A DNA stretch of 64,000 bases from assembly GCF_035930445.1 (NCBI RefSeq), contig NZ_CP142394.1, positions 2,327,501 to 2,391,500 of the forward strand. Direction: 5' to 3'. The notes beneath the pieces were generated by a model that did not search any database, was not told the origin of the DNA, and saw only the letters and a program-made list of their open reading frames with translations. The position numbers were made by a program, and so were the translations under genes. Shown here one piece after another: positions 53,872-62,243 of this stretch (position 1 is its first letter; each line of letters begins with the position of its first letter). This DNA is from Sphingopyxis chilensis. GTDB taxonomy: Bacteria > Pseudomonadota > Alphaproteobacteria > Sphingomonadales > Sphingomonadaceae.

Positions 53872-54030
53872 GTCATTGCGAGCGAAGCGAAGCAATCCAG
53901 AGCGTCACTCGCTGCCATCGACTATTGTCGACCACGGATCGGCCCATTGAGGGTTGCTGGCTTCGATCAGCGCCATCTTTCCTTGCGCGGCATGGCCGCC
54001 CCTGGATTGCTTCGCTTCGCTCGCAATGAC
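53872..54030. repeat. REP unit flanking a GIY-YIG remnant
   Basis: GTCATTGCGAGCGAAGCGAAGCAATCCAG at 53872-53900 and the inverted CTGGATTGCTTCGCTTCGCTC at 54002-54030 face each other across 101 bp. That interval is largely a gene remnant. Contrast with the compact copies at 28491 and 32495, where only 8-16 bp separate the arms. Confidence 0.9.
53905..53979 (-). pseudogene. C-terminal remnant of a GIY-YIG endonuclease
   Basis: Read on the minus strand the 24 codons before a TGA give KMALIEASNPQWADPW...DGSE. The end of the GIY-YIG gene at 59269 gives KLALIEAENPLWLDLW...DGSE at the same place; more than half the residues are identical. No start or catalytic part is left. The stop codon is 4 bp from the REP arm, exactly as at the other locus. 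Confidence 0.75.
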
Positions 54031-54049
54031 GAAGTTTGGGAACTGAATT

Positions 54050-55504
54050 CTATTTCTTCAATTCCTTCGCCAGCGTCTTCGCCGTCGCCTTGCCATAGGG
54101 CGGCTTGAAGCCCGCGAGCCCGGCGACATCGAGCTTGGGCTGGCGATAGACCGCGCGCGCGTGGCTGAAGGTGCGGAAGCCGTCGACGCCGTGATAATTG
54201 CCCATCCCCGACGGCCCGACCCCGCCGAACGGCAGGTCCTCCATCGCATTGTGAAACAGCACGTCGTTGACCGTGACCCCGCCCGAGATCGTGCGCGTCA
54301 GCACACGGTCCTCCTCGCTCTTGTCCTGTCCGAAATAATAAAGCCCAAGCGGGCGGTCGTTCGCATTCACATAGTCGATCGCGTCGTCGATCGTCTTGTA
54401 GGTCTTGACCGGCAGGATCGGGCCAAAGATTTCCTCCTGCATCACCTTCATGTCGTCGGTCGGGTTGCGGACGATATGGAGCGGCATCTTGTGGCCGTTC
54501 GAGCTCGCGAAATCCTCGCCGCCCGGATTGACCTCGATCACCTCGCCGCCCTTCTCGCGCGCATCGGCAAGGTAGCTTTGCAGGCGGTCATAATTGCGCG
54601 TGTTGACGACCGACGTGTAATCGTCGTTGGCGAGTAGGGTCGGGTAGAGCGCGGTCGCGCCCTTCGTCACGCTGTCGATCACGTCGCTTTCCTGATCCTC
54701 CGCAACGAGCAGATAGTCGGGAGCGAGGCAAATCTGCCCTGCGTTCATCATCTTGCCGAGCGCGACGCGCTGACCAACGAGATCCTTGTTCGCGCTGCGC
54801 CCGATGAAGGTCGGCGACTTGCCGCCGAGCTCGAGCGTCACCGGCACCAGATTGTCCGCCGCGGCGCGCATGATGTGACGCCCGACGCTCGTCGCCCCGG
54901 TAAAGATCATATGGTCGAAGGCGAGCTTCGAGAAAGCGATGCCGACCTCGGCATCGCCGGTGAACACCGCCATTTCGCTTTCGTCGAAATAATCGGGAAC
55001 GAGCCGCGCCATCAGCGCCGACACATTTTCGGTGAATTCGCTGGGCTTGATCATCGCCCGGTTGCCCGCCGCGAGGATGCCCGCCATCGGCACGAAAACC
55101 ATGCCGACTGGGAAATTCCACGGCGCCACGATGCCGACGACGCCCTTCGGCTGAAACACCACCTCGGCCTTCGCGCCGAGCAGCCCGAGCGGAAAAGTGG
55201 GTTTGCGCTTCTCGCCCTTCGCCCAGCTCGCCATATGCTTCTTGGCGTGTTTGAGCGCGCTGACCGACGGCATGATGTCGGTCATCAGCGTCTGTTCGCG
55301 GCTACGGTGGCCAAAATCCTCGCTCACCGCCTTGGCGAAATCCTCGGCATGGTCGACAAGCATCGCGACCGCGCGGTCGATGCGATCGGTGCGGACGGCA
55401 AGGCTTTCGGGCATGGCAGCGGTGAAGCTCGCCTTCTGCGCCGCCAGAACCTGATGCATGCGCGCTGTTTCGCCGGCGATGTCCTGTGTGATCGCGGTAG
55501 CCAT
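54050..55504 (-). CDS. Coniferyl aldehyde dehydrogenase-like ALDH
   Basis: 484 residues of the NAD(P)-dependent aldehyde dehydrogenases. GIVAPWNFPVGMVFVPMAGILAAGN (nucleotide binding), FTGATSVGRHIM, the catalytic Glu in TLELGGKSP and catalytic Cys in NAGQICLAPDY are visible. The sequence FGHRSREQTLMTDIM is typical of the CalB (coniferyl-aldehyde dehydrogenase) branch; long-chain aldehydes are an alternative. It is a single gene. Confidence 0.9.
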   Translation of the reverse strand: MATAITQDIAGETARMHQVLAAQKASFTAAMPESLAVRTDRIDRAVAMLVDHAEDFAKAVSEDFGHRSREQTLMTDIMPSVSALKHAKKHMASWAKGEKRKPTFPLGLLGAKAEVVFQPKGVVGIVAPWNFPVGMVFVPMAGILAAGNRAMIKPSEFTENVSALMARLVPDYFDESEMAVFTGDAEVGIAFSKLAFDHMIFTGATSVGRHIMRAAADNLVPVTLELGGKSPTFIGRSANKDLVGQRVALGKMMNAGQICLAPDYLLVAEDQESDVIDSVTKGATALYPTLLANDDYTSVVNTRNYDRLQSYLADAREKGGEVIEVNPGGEDFASSNGHKMPLHIVRNPTDDMKVMQEEIFGPILPVKTYKTIDDAIDYVNANDRPLGLYYFGQDKSEEDRVLTRTISGGVTVNDVLFHNAMEDLPFGGVGPSGMGNYHGVDGFRTFSHARAVYRQPKLDVAGLAGFKPPYGKATAKTLAKELKK

Positions 55505-55661
55505 GACCCGTCTCCCCTATATCTGATGGCGATCTTTGATCATGCCCGATGGCGGGTTGCAAGATGAAACCGGCCTCCCATCTTTCCCCTGCCCCTTTCG
55601 CAATTGCAGCAAAGCCGCTAATCGGGCCGCCGACCAGTTTTCCCCTACGGAGTCTCTTGCC

Positions 55662-56849
55662 ATGACCGCCACCGATCCCGTCGTCTTCCTCTCCTATGCG
55701 CGCACCCCGATGGGCAGCATGCAGGGCAGCCTGTCGGACGCGAGCGCGACCGACCTCGGCGCGACCGCAGTCAAGGCGGCGGTCGAGCGCGCGGGCGTGT
55801 CGGGCGACGATATCGAGCGCATCTATATGGGCTGCGTGCTTCCCGCAGGGCTCGGCCAGGCACCCGCGCGCCAGGCCGCGATCAAGGCCGGCCTGCCCAA
55901 GTCGGTGCAGGCGACGACCGTGAACAAGGTGTGCGGTTCGGGCATGCAGACCGTCATCATGGGCGCCGAGGCGCTCGCCGCGGGCAGCGTCGACCTGATC
56001 GTCGCTGGCGGCATGGAATCGATGACCAATGCGCCCTATCTGCTCAAGAAGCATCGTTCGGGCGCGCGCATCGGCCACGACACGGCCTATGACCATATGT
56101 TCCTCGACGGGCTGGAGGACGCTTATGAGGCGGGCCGCGCGATGGGCACCTTCGCGCAGGATACCGCCGACGCCTATCAACTGAGCCGCCAGTCGCAGGA
56201 CGACTATACGCTGACCTCGCTGAGCCGCGCCAAGGCCGCGATCACCGACGGCGCCTTTGCCGCCGAAATCGCGCCGGTAACGATCGCCGGCCGCAAGGGC
56301 GACGTGATCGTCGATACCGACGAGGCGCCGGGCAAGGCGATGCCCGACAAGATCCCGACGCTGAAGCCCGCCTTTGCCAAGGACGGCACGATCACTGCCG
56401 CGACCAGCAGCTCGATCTCCGATGGCGCCGCCGCGGTCGTGCTGACGCGCCAGTCGGTCGCCGAGGCGAAGGGCGCGAAGCCCGTCGCGCGCCTCGTCGC
56501 GCACGCGGCACATGCGCAGGAACCCAAGGATTTCACCGTCGCCCCCGTCGGCGCGATCAACAAGCTGCTCGCCAAGACCGGCTGGTCGATCGGCGACGTC
56601 GACCTGTTCGAAGTCAACGAAGCCTTCGCCTGCGTCGCGATGTTCGCGATGCACGACCTCGGCATTCCGCACGACAAGATCAACGTCCACGGCGGCGCGA
56701 CCGCGCTCGGTCATCCGATCGGCGCCAGCGGCACGCGCATCATCACCACGCTGATCGCGGCGCTGCAGCGCCACGGCAAGACGCGCGGCATCGCCAGCCT
56801 GTGCATCGGCGGCGGCGAAGCGACCGCGGTGGCGATCGAACTGGTCTGA
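55662..56849 (+). CDS. Acetyl-CoA C-acyltransferase (thiolase II)
   Basis: 395 residues. The active-site Cys is in NKVCGSGMQTVI (about 87-98); the second Cys/His pair is in HGGATALGHPIGASGTR and CIGGGEA near the end. It condenses or cleaves acyl-CoAs, probably acetoacetyl-CoA. The ATG before TATDPVVF is chosen. It is divergent from the aldehyde dehydrogenase with 157 bp between starts. Confidence 0.95.
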   Translation: MTATDPVVFLSYARTPMGSMQGSLSDASATDLGATAVKAAVERAGVSGDDIERIYMGCVLPAGLGQAPARQAAIKAGLPKSVQATTVNKVCGSGMQTVIMGAEALAAGSVDLIVAGGMESMTNAPYLLKKHRSGARIGHDTAYDHMFLDGLEDAYEAGRAMGTFAQDTADAYQLSRQSQDDYTLTSLSRAKAAITDGAFAAEIAPVTIAGRKGDVIVDTDEAPGKAMPDKIPTLKPAFAKDGTITAATSSSISDGAAAVVLTRQSVAEAKGAKPVARLVAHAAHAQEPKDFTVAPVGAINKLLAKTGWSIGDVDLFEVNEAFACVAMFAMHDLGIPHDKINVHGGATALGHPIGASGTRIITTLIAALQRHGKTRGIASLCIGGGEATAVAIELV

Positions 56850-56872
56850 AGCCGAAAGCCGGGAAAAGTTGC

Positions 56873-56898
56873 ATGGCGCCGTCGCAAGACGGCGCCAT
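56873..56898 (+). terminator. Hairpin after thiolase
   Basis: A perfect 11-bp stem (ATGGCGCCGTC / GACGGCGCCAT) with a GCAA loop, followed by TTCGTCGTT, so the T-run is weak. Confidence 0.6.
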
Positions 56899-57041
56899 TT
56901 CGTCGTTAGAGCGCGACAAATTGCGACACTAATGACCTGAAAATAAACGCCGCATTCGGGGTCGGTTCAAATCGAATCGCCTAATCCTCCTTTCAGTCAT
57001 CGGGCAGTCCCCTCCCCCTGACGGAATGAAAGGATGTACCA

Positions 57042-57509
57042 ATGAAAACCAAATTTCTCACCGTCGGCCTGATCGCAGCTTTGATGGTGCCCGGCGTCGC
57101 CGCAGCCCAGACGCGCGGCGAAGTGCGCGACAGCCGCCGGGATGTGCGCGAAGAACAGCGCGAATTGCGCCAGGCAAAGCGTTATGGCGATCGCGGCGAT
57201 GTTCGCGAAGAGCGCCGCGACGTACGCGACGCGCGTCAGGAACTCCGCGAGGACAAGCGCGACTGGCGTCGTGAAACGCGCTACCAGAATTATCGCGCGC
57301 CCTTCCGCTACCAGCAGTTCCGCGTCGGTTCGACCCTGCGCTCGAACTATTACGCGCCCAGCTATCGCCCGGCGTGGGACAGCCGCTGGGGTGTGCCGCG
57401 GGCCGGGCGCAACCTGACCTATGTGCGCCATTATAACGACCTGCTGCTCGTCAATATGCGCAGTGGCAAGGTGATCCGGGTCTATCGCAACCACTTCCGG
57501 TGGCGCTAA
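57042..57509 (+). CDS. RcnB family exported protein
   Basis: 155 residues: signal peptide (cleavage near AAAQ), an Arg/Glu/Asp-rich coiled region (about 25-90, with repeated RRDVRE / RDARQELRED units), and the RcnB-like C-terminus (WGVPRAGRNLTYVRHYNDLLLVN). RcnB in E. coli limits nickel and cobalt efflux in the periplasm. Here the function is unproven. A strong terminator follows directly. Confidence 0.85.
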   Translation: MKTKFLTVGLIAALMVPGVAAAQTRGEVRDSRRDVREEQRELRQAKRYGDRGDVREERRDVRDARQELREDKRDWRRETRYQNYRAPFRYQQFRVGSTLRSNYYAPSYRPAWDSRWGVPRAGRNLTYVRHYNDLLLVNMRSGKVIRVYRNHFRWR

Positions 57510-57522
57510 CCGCTAACAACAG

Positions 57523-57555
57523 AAAGGGCCGGGCGAGCGATCGCCCGGCCCTTTT
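57523..57555 (+). terminator. Rho-independent terminator
   Basis: AGGGCCGGGCGA / TCGCCCGGCCCT stem with a GCGA loop, A-run before and T-run after; it can also serve the convergent SH3 gene. Confidence 0.93.
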
Positions 57556-57567
57556 TCCATGGGCCGG

Positions 57568-58026
57568 TCAGTCGCCCCAGATATGGTCGGTCTGGATCCA
57601 GCCCTTGCGGCCCTTGACGTCGAACAGGCACCAGCCGTTCTTGCAATCGCTGATCCGGCCGACGACGCCGGGTTCGGCGCGATAGGCGACCGCCGCCGAT
57701 ACGCTCGCATCCTCGCGCATCGGGCGGATCGTTCCGGTGACGATCGCGGTGCGCGTGCGGCTGAGCAGTCGCGCCGCCATCCAGCCTTGCGTCCCGTCGG
57801 GATCCTCGACCTTGCGCCAGTTTTCATGGCGCGCAACGACCTTTACCGGCAAATCCCTCCGCCGATATTCCCACATCACCGGGACGTCGGGCGACGGCCC
57901 CTTGCGCATCCGCGCCTCATCGACGCTGATCGACGCCCAATAGGGCAGTTCGACTTCGGATTGCGCGGCGGCCGGTCCCACGGTGGCCATCAGCGCGGCG
58001 GCGGCGAATATGTGGCGGCTGGTCAT
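57568..58026 (-). CDS. Exported bacterial SH3 domain protein
   Basis: 152 residues with a signal peptide (AAAQ). The SH3_3-type repeat ARMRKGPSPDVPVMWEYRRRDLPVKVV plus WRKVEDPDGTQGWM is followed by a second half (PMREDASVSAAVAYRAEPGVVG, GWCLFDVKGRKGWIQTDHIWG). It probably binds peptidoglycan in the periplasm. It is convergent with the RcnB-like gene and shares its terminator; divergent from the dehydrogenase. Confidence 0.88.
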   Translation of the reverse strand: MTSRHIFAAAALMATVGPAAAQSEVELPYWASISVDEARMRKGPSPDVPVMWEYRRRDLPVKVVARHENWRKVEDPDGTQGWMAARLLSRTRTAIVTGTIRPMREDASVSAAVAYRAEPGVVGRISDCKNGWCLFDVKGRKGWIQTDHIWGD

Positions 58027-58152
58027 CGCTTTGCCTTGTCAAACTCATATCCGCATTTCAACCGTTCACCGCGCAAAAGGCTGCGTTCATCCCCAGCCTT
58101 TTCGCTTGTCCCGCTCTTGACCGCCGCGCCGCGCCGCGCTCTATCGGCGGCC

Positions 58153-59151
58153 ATGCCTGATTCCACCCGCCCGAAGCGCCCCCGCGTCATCGTCACCCGC
58201 CAGTTGATGCCGCACGTCGAAGCGCGCATGGCCGAATTGTTCGATGTCGCGCTGTCGGCGAACGACCACGCCTTTACCCGCGGCGAATTGAAGGCCGCGG
58301 TCGCCGACTGCGACGTGTTCGTGCCGACCGTGACCGACGAGATCGACGCCGAAGTGATCGCCGCGGCGGGCGAGCGGCTCAAGCTGATCGCCAATTTCGG
58401 GGCAGGCGTCGATCACATCGACCTCGCCGCCGCGCGCGCGAAGGGCATCATGGTTTCGAACACGCCCGGCGTCTTCACCGAAGACACCGCCGACATGACG
58501 ATGGCCCTGATCCTCAGCGTGCCCAGACGCCTCGCGGAGGGCGAAAAGCTGATGCGGTCGGGTCAGTGGGCCGGCTGGGCGCCGAGCGCGATGCTGGGGC
58601 ACCGCGTCGGCGGCAAATTGCTCGGCATCATCGGCATGGGCCGCATCGGCCTGGCGGTCGCACGCCGCGCCCGCGCGTTCGGCCTGTCGATCCATTACCA
58701 CAACCGCCGCCGCCTTCCGCAAGCGATCGAGGAAGAATTGGGCGCCAGCTATCATGCGAGCGTCGATACGCTGCTCCGCATCAGCGACGTCGTCACGATC
58801 CACTGCCCGCACACCAATGAAACGCACGAGATGGTCAATGCCGCGCGCATCGGATCGATGAAGCCGACCGCTTATCTGATCAACACCGCGCGCGGCGAGA
58901 TTGTCGACGAAAAGGCGCTGATCGCGGCGCTCCAGACCGGCCGCATCGCCGGTGCCGGGCTCGACGTCTATACGCACGAACCCGCGGTCGATCCCGCGCT
59001 GCTCGCGCTCGACAATGTCGTGCTGCTGCCGCACCTCGGCTCGGCGACGATCGAGGGCCGCGAAGCCTCGGGCGAAAAGGTCATCGCCAACATCCGCGCC
59101 TGGTGCGACGGCCACCGCCCGCCCGACCAGGTGCTGGAGGGGTGGGCTTAA
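58153..59151 (+). CDS. D-2-hydroxyacid dehydrogenase (glyoxylate reductase type)
   Basis: 332 residues. Rossmann motif GIIGMGRIGLAVARRARAFG (about 158-177), catalytic Arg in NTARGEIVDE, Glu in DVYTHEP and His in LLPHLGSAT are present. It should reduce glyoxylate or hydroxypyruvate, or oxidise D-glycerate, with NAD(P)H. The ATG of MPDSTRPK is chosen over a long upstream frame that is antisense to the SH3 gene. Confidence 0.93.
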   Translation: MPDSTRPKRPRVIVTRQLMPHVEARMAELFDVALSANDHAFTRGELKAAVADCDVFVPTVTDEIDAEVIAAAGERLKLIANFGAGVDHIDLAAARAKGIMVSNTPGVFTEDTADMTMALILSVPRRLAEGEKLMRSGQWAGWAPSAMLGHRVGGKLLGIIGMGRIGLAVARRARAFGLSIHYHNRRRLPQAIEEELGASYHASVDTLLRISDVVTIHCPHTNETHEMVNAARIGSMKPTAYLINTARGEIVDEKALIAALQTGRIAGAGLDVYTHEPAVDPALLALDNVVLLPHLGSATIEGREASGEKVIANIRAWCDGHRPPDQVLEGWA

Positions 59152-59180
59152 GGCCTGCCGCGAAGGTCGGTTTGCTCCCG

Positions 59181-59264
59181 CTCTGGATTGCTTCGTCGCT
59201 GCGCTCCTCGCAATGACGAAGCTCAATAAAACTCCGTCATTGCGAGCGCAGCGAAGCAATCCGG
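59181..59264. repeat. REP pair next to the GIY-YIG gene
   Basis: CTGGATTGCTTCGTCGCTGC (59183 onward) and GTCATTGCGAGCGCAGCGAA (59236 onward) are inverted members of the GTCATTGCGAGCG family, separated by about 18 bp. The right arm ends 4 bp before the stop codon of the GIY-YIG gene. Confidence 0.9.
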
Positions 59265-59268
59265 AGCG

Positions 59269-59561
59269 TCACTCACTGCCATCGAGGATCGTCGGCCACA
59301 GGTCGAGCCAAAGCGGGTTCTCCGCCTCGATCAACGCAAGCTTCTTCGCCCGGCTCCCCGCCTTGATCTGTTTCTCGCGCGCAATGGCGGTTTCCATCGT
59401 CGCATGAATCTCGAACCAAACAAGGAGCTTACAGTCGTAGCGCGTCGAGAAGCCGCCGAGGCCTTCACGACGCTGCCATATCCGTTGAACAAGATGCGCT
59501 GTCACACCCGTATAGAGTGTTCCCCATTGCGCCGATTGGCGACGATATAGACCGCTGGCAA
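59269..59561 (-). pseudogene. Frameshifted GIY-YIG endonuclease gene
   Basis: Read on the minus strand, a GIY-like start (LPAVYIVANRRNG) lies in one frame and the YIG half and remainder (LYTGVTAHLVQRIW, FEIHATMETAIAREKQIKAG, LDGSE) lie in another. Two extra bases in GGGGAA explain the shift. The catalytic Arg and Glu of the GIY-YIG fold are present. With the shift the gene looks inactive, unless the frame is restored or the read has an error. A GCAATGACG fragment at 59558-59566 matches the REP end, so the gene may be bounded by REP sequence on both sides. Confidence 0.7.
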
Positions 59562-59573
59562 TGACGAGAGTTG

Positions 59574-60977
59574 CTAATCCCCCGTCAGGATCCGGTCGAC
59601 GAGCTGTTTCACCGTCGGGGTGAAGTTGTTCGAATAAAAGGGATCGGTCTTGAAGTTGAACGCGGCGTGGCCCGCGAACATCAGATTTTGCTCGACGTCG
59701 CCGCCGTGCGCGATGTCCTGGAGCGTCTTCTGGATGCAGAAGCTGCGCGGATCGGCGAGGTAGCCGGTCGTGTAATCGTCATGGTCCTTCCACGACGAAA
59801 AACCGCAATGCGACAGGCAGCCCATGCAATCGGTCTGATCCTTGCGGATCATCGCCTTGTCGGCCTCGGTCACGAACACCACCGTATTGTCGGGGGTCTT
59901 CAGCGCCTCGGTATAGCCCTCCGCGAACCAGTCGCGGGCGCGGGCGCGGTCATGCGGGGTGACCCAGAAATTCTTGCCCTTCACCCCGACGTCGAGCTGG
60001 ACGATATGATCGCCCGCTTGCTGCTTCGAATAAGGGATCTGGCGTTCCGAGCGCGCTTCGAGGTCGCGGAGGAACGGATTGCGCACCGCGCTCGAATAGA
60101 AACCGGTCGGCGAGAAGCGGTGGAGCAGCACGTCGCCGTCGTCGAGCGTGCGCAGACGGTCCTTCCACTGCTGCGGGATCGGGCTTTCCTCGGTCAGCAA
60201 CGGCCGGGTGCCGTACTGGAATACGATCTGGCCGAGTTCGGGATTGTCGATCCAGTTTTCCCAGTCGCGCAGATACCAGACGCCGCCGGCCATCACGATC
60301 GGCACATCGTCCGCGATACCCTCGGCGCGCATCGTCTCGCGCACCGCGGCGACGCGCGGATACGGGTCCTGCGGCACCAGCGGATCTTCGGCGTTCGACA
60401 GGCCGTTATGGCCGCCGGCAAGCCAGGGATCTTCATACACCACGGCGCCGAGCAGGTGCGGGACCTTGCTGTAAGCGCGCTTCCACAATGCGCGGAAGGC
60501 GCGCGCCGAGCTGATGATCGGCAGGTAGAGGACATTGTGCCGCGCGGCGATTTCGCTCAGTTTATACGGCATGCCGGCGCCGCAGGTCACGCCCGCGACC
60601 AGGCCCTTCGTCCGTTCGAGCACGCCTTCGAGGATCTGCTGCGCGCCGCCCATTTCCCAGAGCACGTTGATGTTGATCGCACCCTTGCCGCCCGACACGT
60701 CATAGGCGCGCTTGACCTGCGCGACCGCGCCCTCGATCCCGTACTGGATCAGTTCCTCGTGCCGCTCCTTGCGCGTGAGCGCGCGGTAAATCTGCGGAAT
60801 GATCTTGCCCTCGGCGTCGTAACTGTCGGCATTGACCGCCGAAACGGTGCCGATGCCGCCCGCCGCGGCCCACGCGCCGCTCGACATATGGTTGGTCGCC
60901 GACACGCCCTTGCCGCCTTCGACAAGCGGCCAGACTTCGCGCCCGCCATAAAGGATGGGCTTCAAACCTTTGAACAC
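59574..60977 (-). CDS. Nitronate monooxygenase-like flavoprotein
   Basis: 467 residues. The FMN-binding TIM barrel is visible: VSATNHMSSGAWAAAGGIGTVSAV near the N-terminus, VTCGAGMPYKLSEIA, GGHNGL and IVMAGGVWY. Nitronate monooxygenases oxidise alkyl nitronates; related enzymes act on other substrates. The C-terminal part has a CMGCLSHCGF segment that is unusual for the family and could bind a metal or iron-sulphur cluster. Length exceeds the usual 320-360 residues because of this extension. Confidence 0.82.
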   Translation of the reverse strand: MFKGLKPILYGGREVWPLVEGGKGVSATNHMSSGAWAAAGGIGTVSAVNADSYDAEGKIIPQIYRALTRKERHEELIQYGIEGAVAQVKRAYDVSGGKGAININVLWEMGGAQQILEGVLERTKGLVAGVTCGAGMPYKLSEIAARHNVLYLPIISSARAFRALWKRAYSKVPHLLGAVVYEDPWLAGGHNGLSNAEDPLVPQDPYPRVAAVRETMRAEGIADDVPIVMAGGVWYLRDWENWIDNPELGQIVFQYGTRPLLTEESPIPQQWKDRLRTLDDGDVLLHRFSPTGFYSSAVRNPFLRDLEARSERQIPYSKQQAGDHIVQLDVGVKGKNFWVTPHDRARARDWFAEGYTEALKTPDNTVVFVTEADKAMIRKDQTDCMGCLSHCGFSSWKDHDDYTTGYLADPRSFCIQKTLQDIAHGGDVEQNLMFAGHAAFNFKTDPFYSNNFTPTVKQLVDRILTGD

Positions 60978-61061
60978 TCTAAACCTTCTCTCTCTCCGCC
61001 GGTCCGCGCGCGCGAACCGGCCCCCGTTGCCGCCTGCGTAAGCGGAAATTGGGCCCTCTTG

Positions 61062-62243
61062 TCAATCGAAGCCGACCCATCCGCCGCTGAACGGCCCATA
61101 ACCATGAAGTCCGCGAGCATAGAGCTTTTCATAGGCGCCGACCATATCAGATTCGTCGAACCGCTCTGCGGCGGTGCGCCGGTTGGCAGCCCCGACATCG
61201 GCGCGCAGCGCCGCATTTCCTGCCAATTGCGCCAATGCCGCCCGGAAACCAGCCTCGTCCGCAGTCACATGGGGCCGGTTCGCGTCCGAAACCATCGCGG
61301 CGACATCGCCGACCGCCGGGCTCACCACGGGCAGCCCCGCTGCCATCGCCTCGATCACCGCGATCGGCGCCTGTTCGCTGAGCGACGAGAGCGCGAGCAG
61401 GTCGAAATGGCCGATCCAGCGCGCAGGGTCCGCCATGAAGCCGGGCATGACGAGCCGGTCGGCCATGCCGCAGGCGGCTGCCGTGGCGGCGATCGCCGCG
61501 CGCTCGGGCCCTTCGCCGACGATCACGAGCCGGACATGCGGCGGCAGCGTGGCGACAGCACGCACGAGCCGCGGCAGGTCCTTGACCTTGCGCAGCCCCG
61601 CGACCGTGCCGATGACCACCTCGCCGTCGCGCCGCTCGAAACCCGCGATCGGCACCGACGGTCCCTTGGCATAGGCGGCGACGTCGATGCCGTTGCGGAT
61701 CAAATGGGTGCGGGGTCCGGCACCCCATTCGTCGGCGGCAATCCGTTGCAAAAGGGTCGAGGGAACCACGACGCCCATCGCGTGCTTCAGCGCGGCGCGG
61801 CGAAACAGGTTGCGCTTCCAGTTGCGCCGGACGCTCTCGTCCTCGTTGAACCCGTCCTCATGATGGATGAGGCTGGGCGGCATCCTGTCCCACAGCCGGT
61901 TCCAAAACAGGCGGTGCGCCATCACCCCGTCCATCGCGCCCCAATTATAGCTGAGCACCAGTTCGAAATTCAGCATGTAATGCGCAAGGTCGCGGTAGCG
62001 GCCAAGCGCCGGTTTGCCGTGCAGCGGGGGCGCATCCTTCGGAAAATCGACGATAATCGCGGGATCGATCGCCTCGCGCGCGCCGAGCGCTTCGGGCATC
62101 GCCGACAGGATCGTGTGATGCGCGCGGTCGCCCATCAGATTCATCAGCCGCACCGCGCGCGCCTCCTTCCCGCCGAGCGAAAAGCTCGAATGAAGGTGCA
62201 GGATACGGATCGGCCACGGCGTCTCGGGCGCGTCGGCGCTCAC
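61062..62243 (-). CDS. GT4-type glycosyltransferase
   Basis: 393 residues from a GTG that overlaps the hydrolase stop (GTGA). N-terminal ILHLHSSFSLGGKEARAVRLMN is the acceptor-side Rossmann fold; VIGTVAGLRKVKDLPRLVRAV and SEQAPIAVIEAMAAGLPVVSP (Glu-X7-Glu motif) mark the nucleotide-sugar side of GT4 enzymes. It should transfer a sugar to a lipid or glycan; substrates unknown. Confidence 0.9.
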   Translation of the reverse strand: MSADAPETPWPIRILHLHSSFSLGGKEARAVRLMNLMGDRAHHTILSAMPEALGAREAIDPAIIVDFPKDAPPLHGKPALGRYRDLAHYMLNFELVLSYNWGAMDGVMAHRLFWNRLWDRMPPSLIHHEDGFNEDESVRRNWKRNLFRRAALKHAMGVVVPSTLLQRIAADEWGAGPRTHLIRNGIDVAAYAKGPSVPIAGFERRDGEVVIGTVAGLRKVKDLPRLVRAVATLPPHVRLVIVGEGPERAAIAATAAACGMADRLVMPGFMADPARWIGHFDLLALSSLSEQAPIAVIEAMAAGLPVVSPAVGDVAAMVSDANRPHVTADEAGFRAALAQLAGNAALRADVGAANRRTAAERFDESDMVGAYEKLYARGLHGYGPFSGGWVGFD

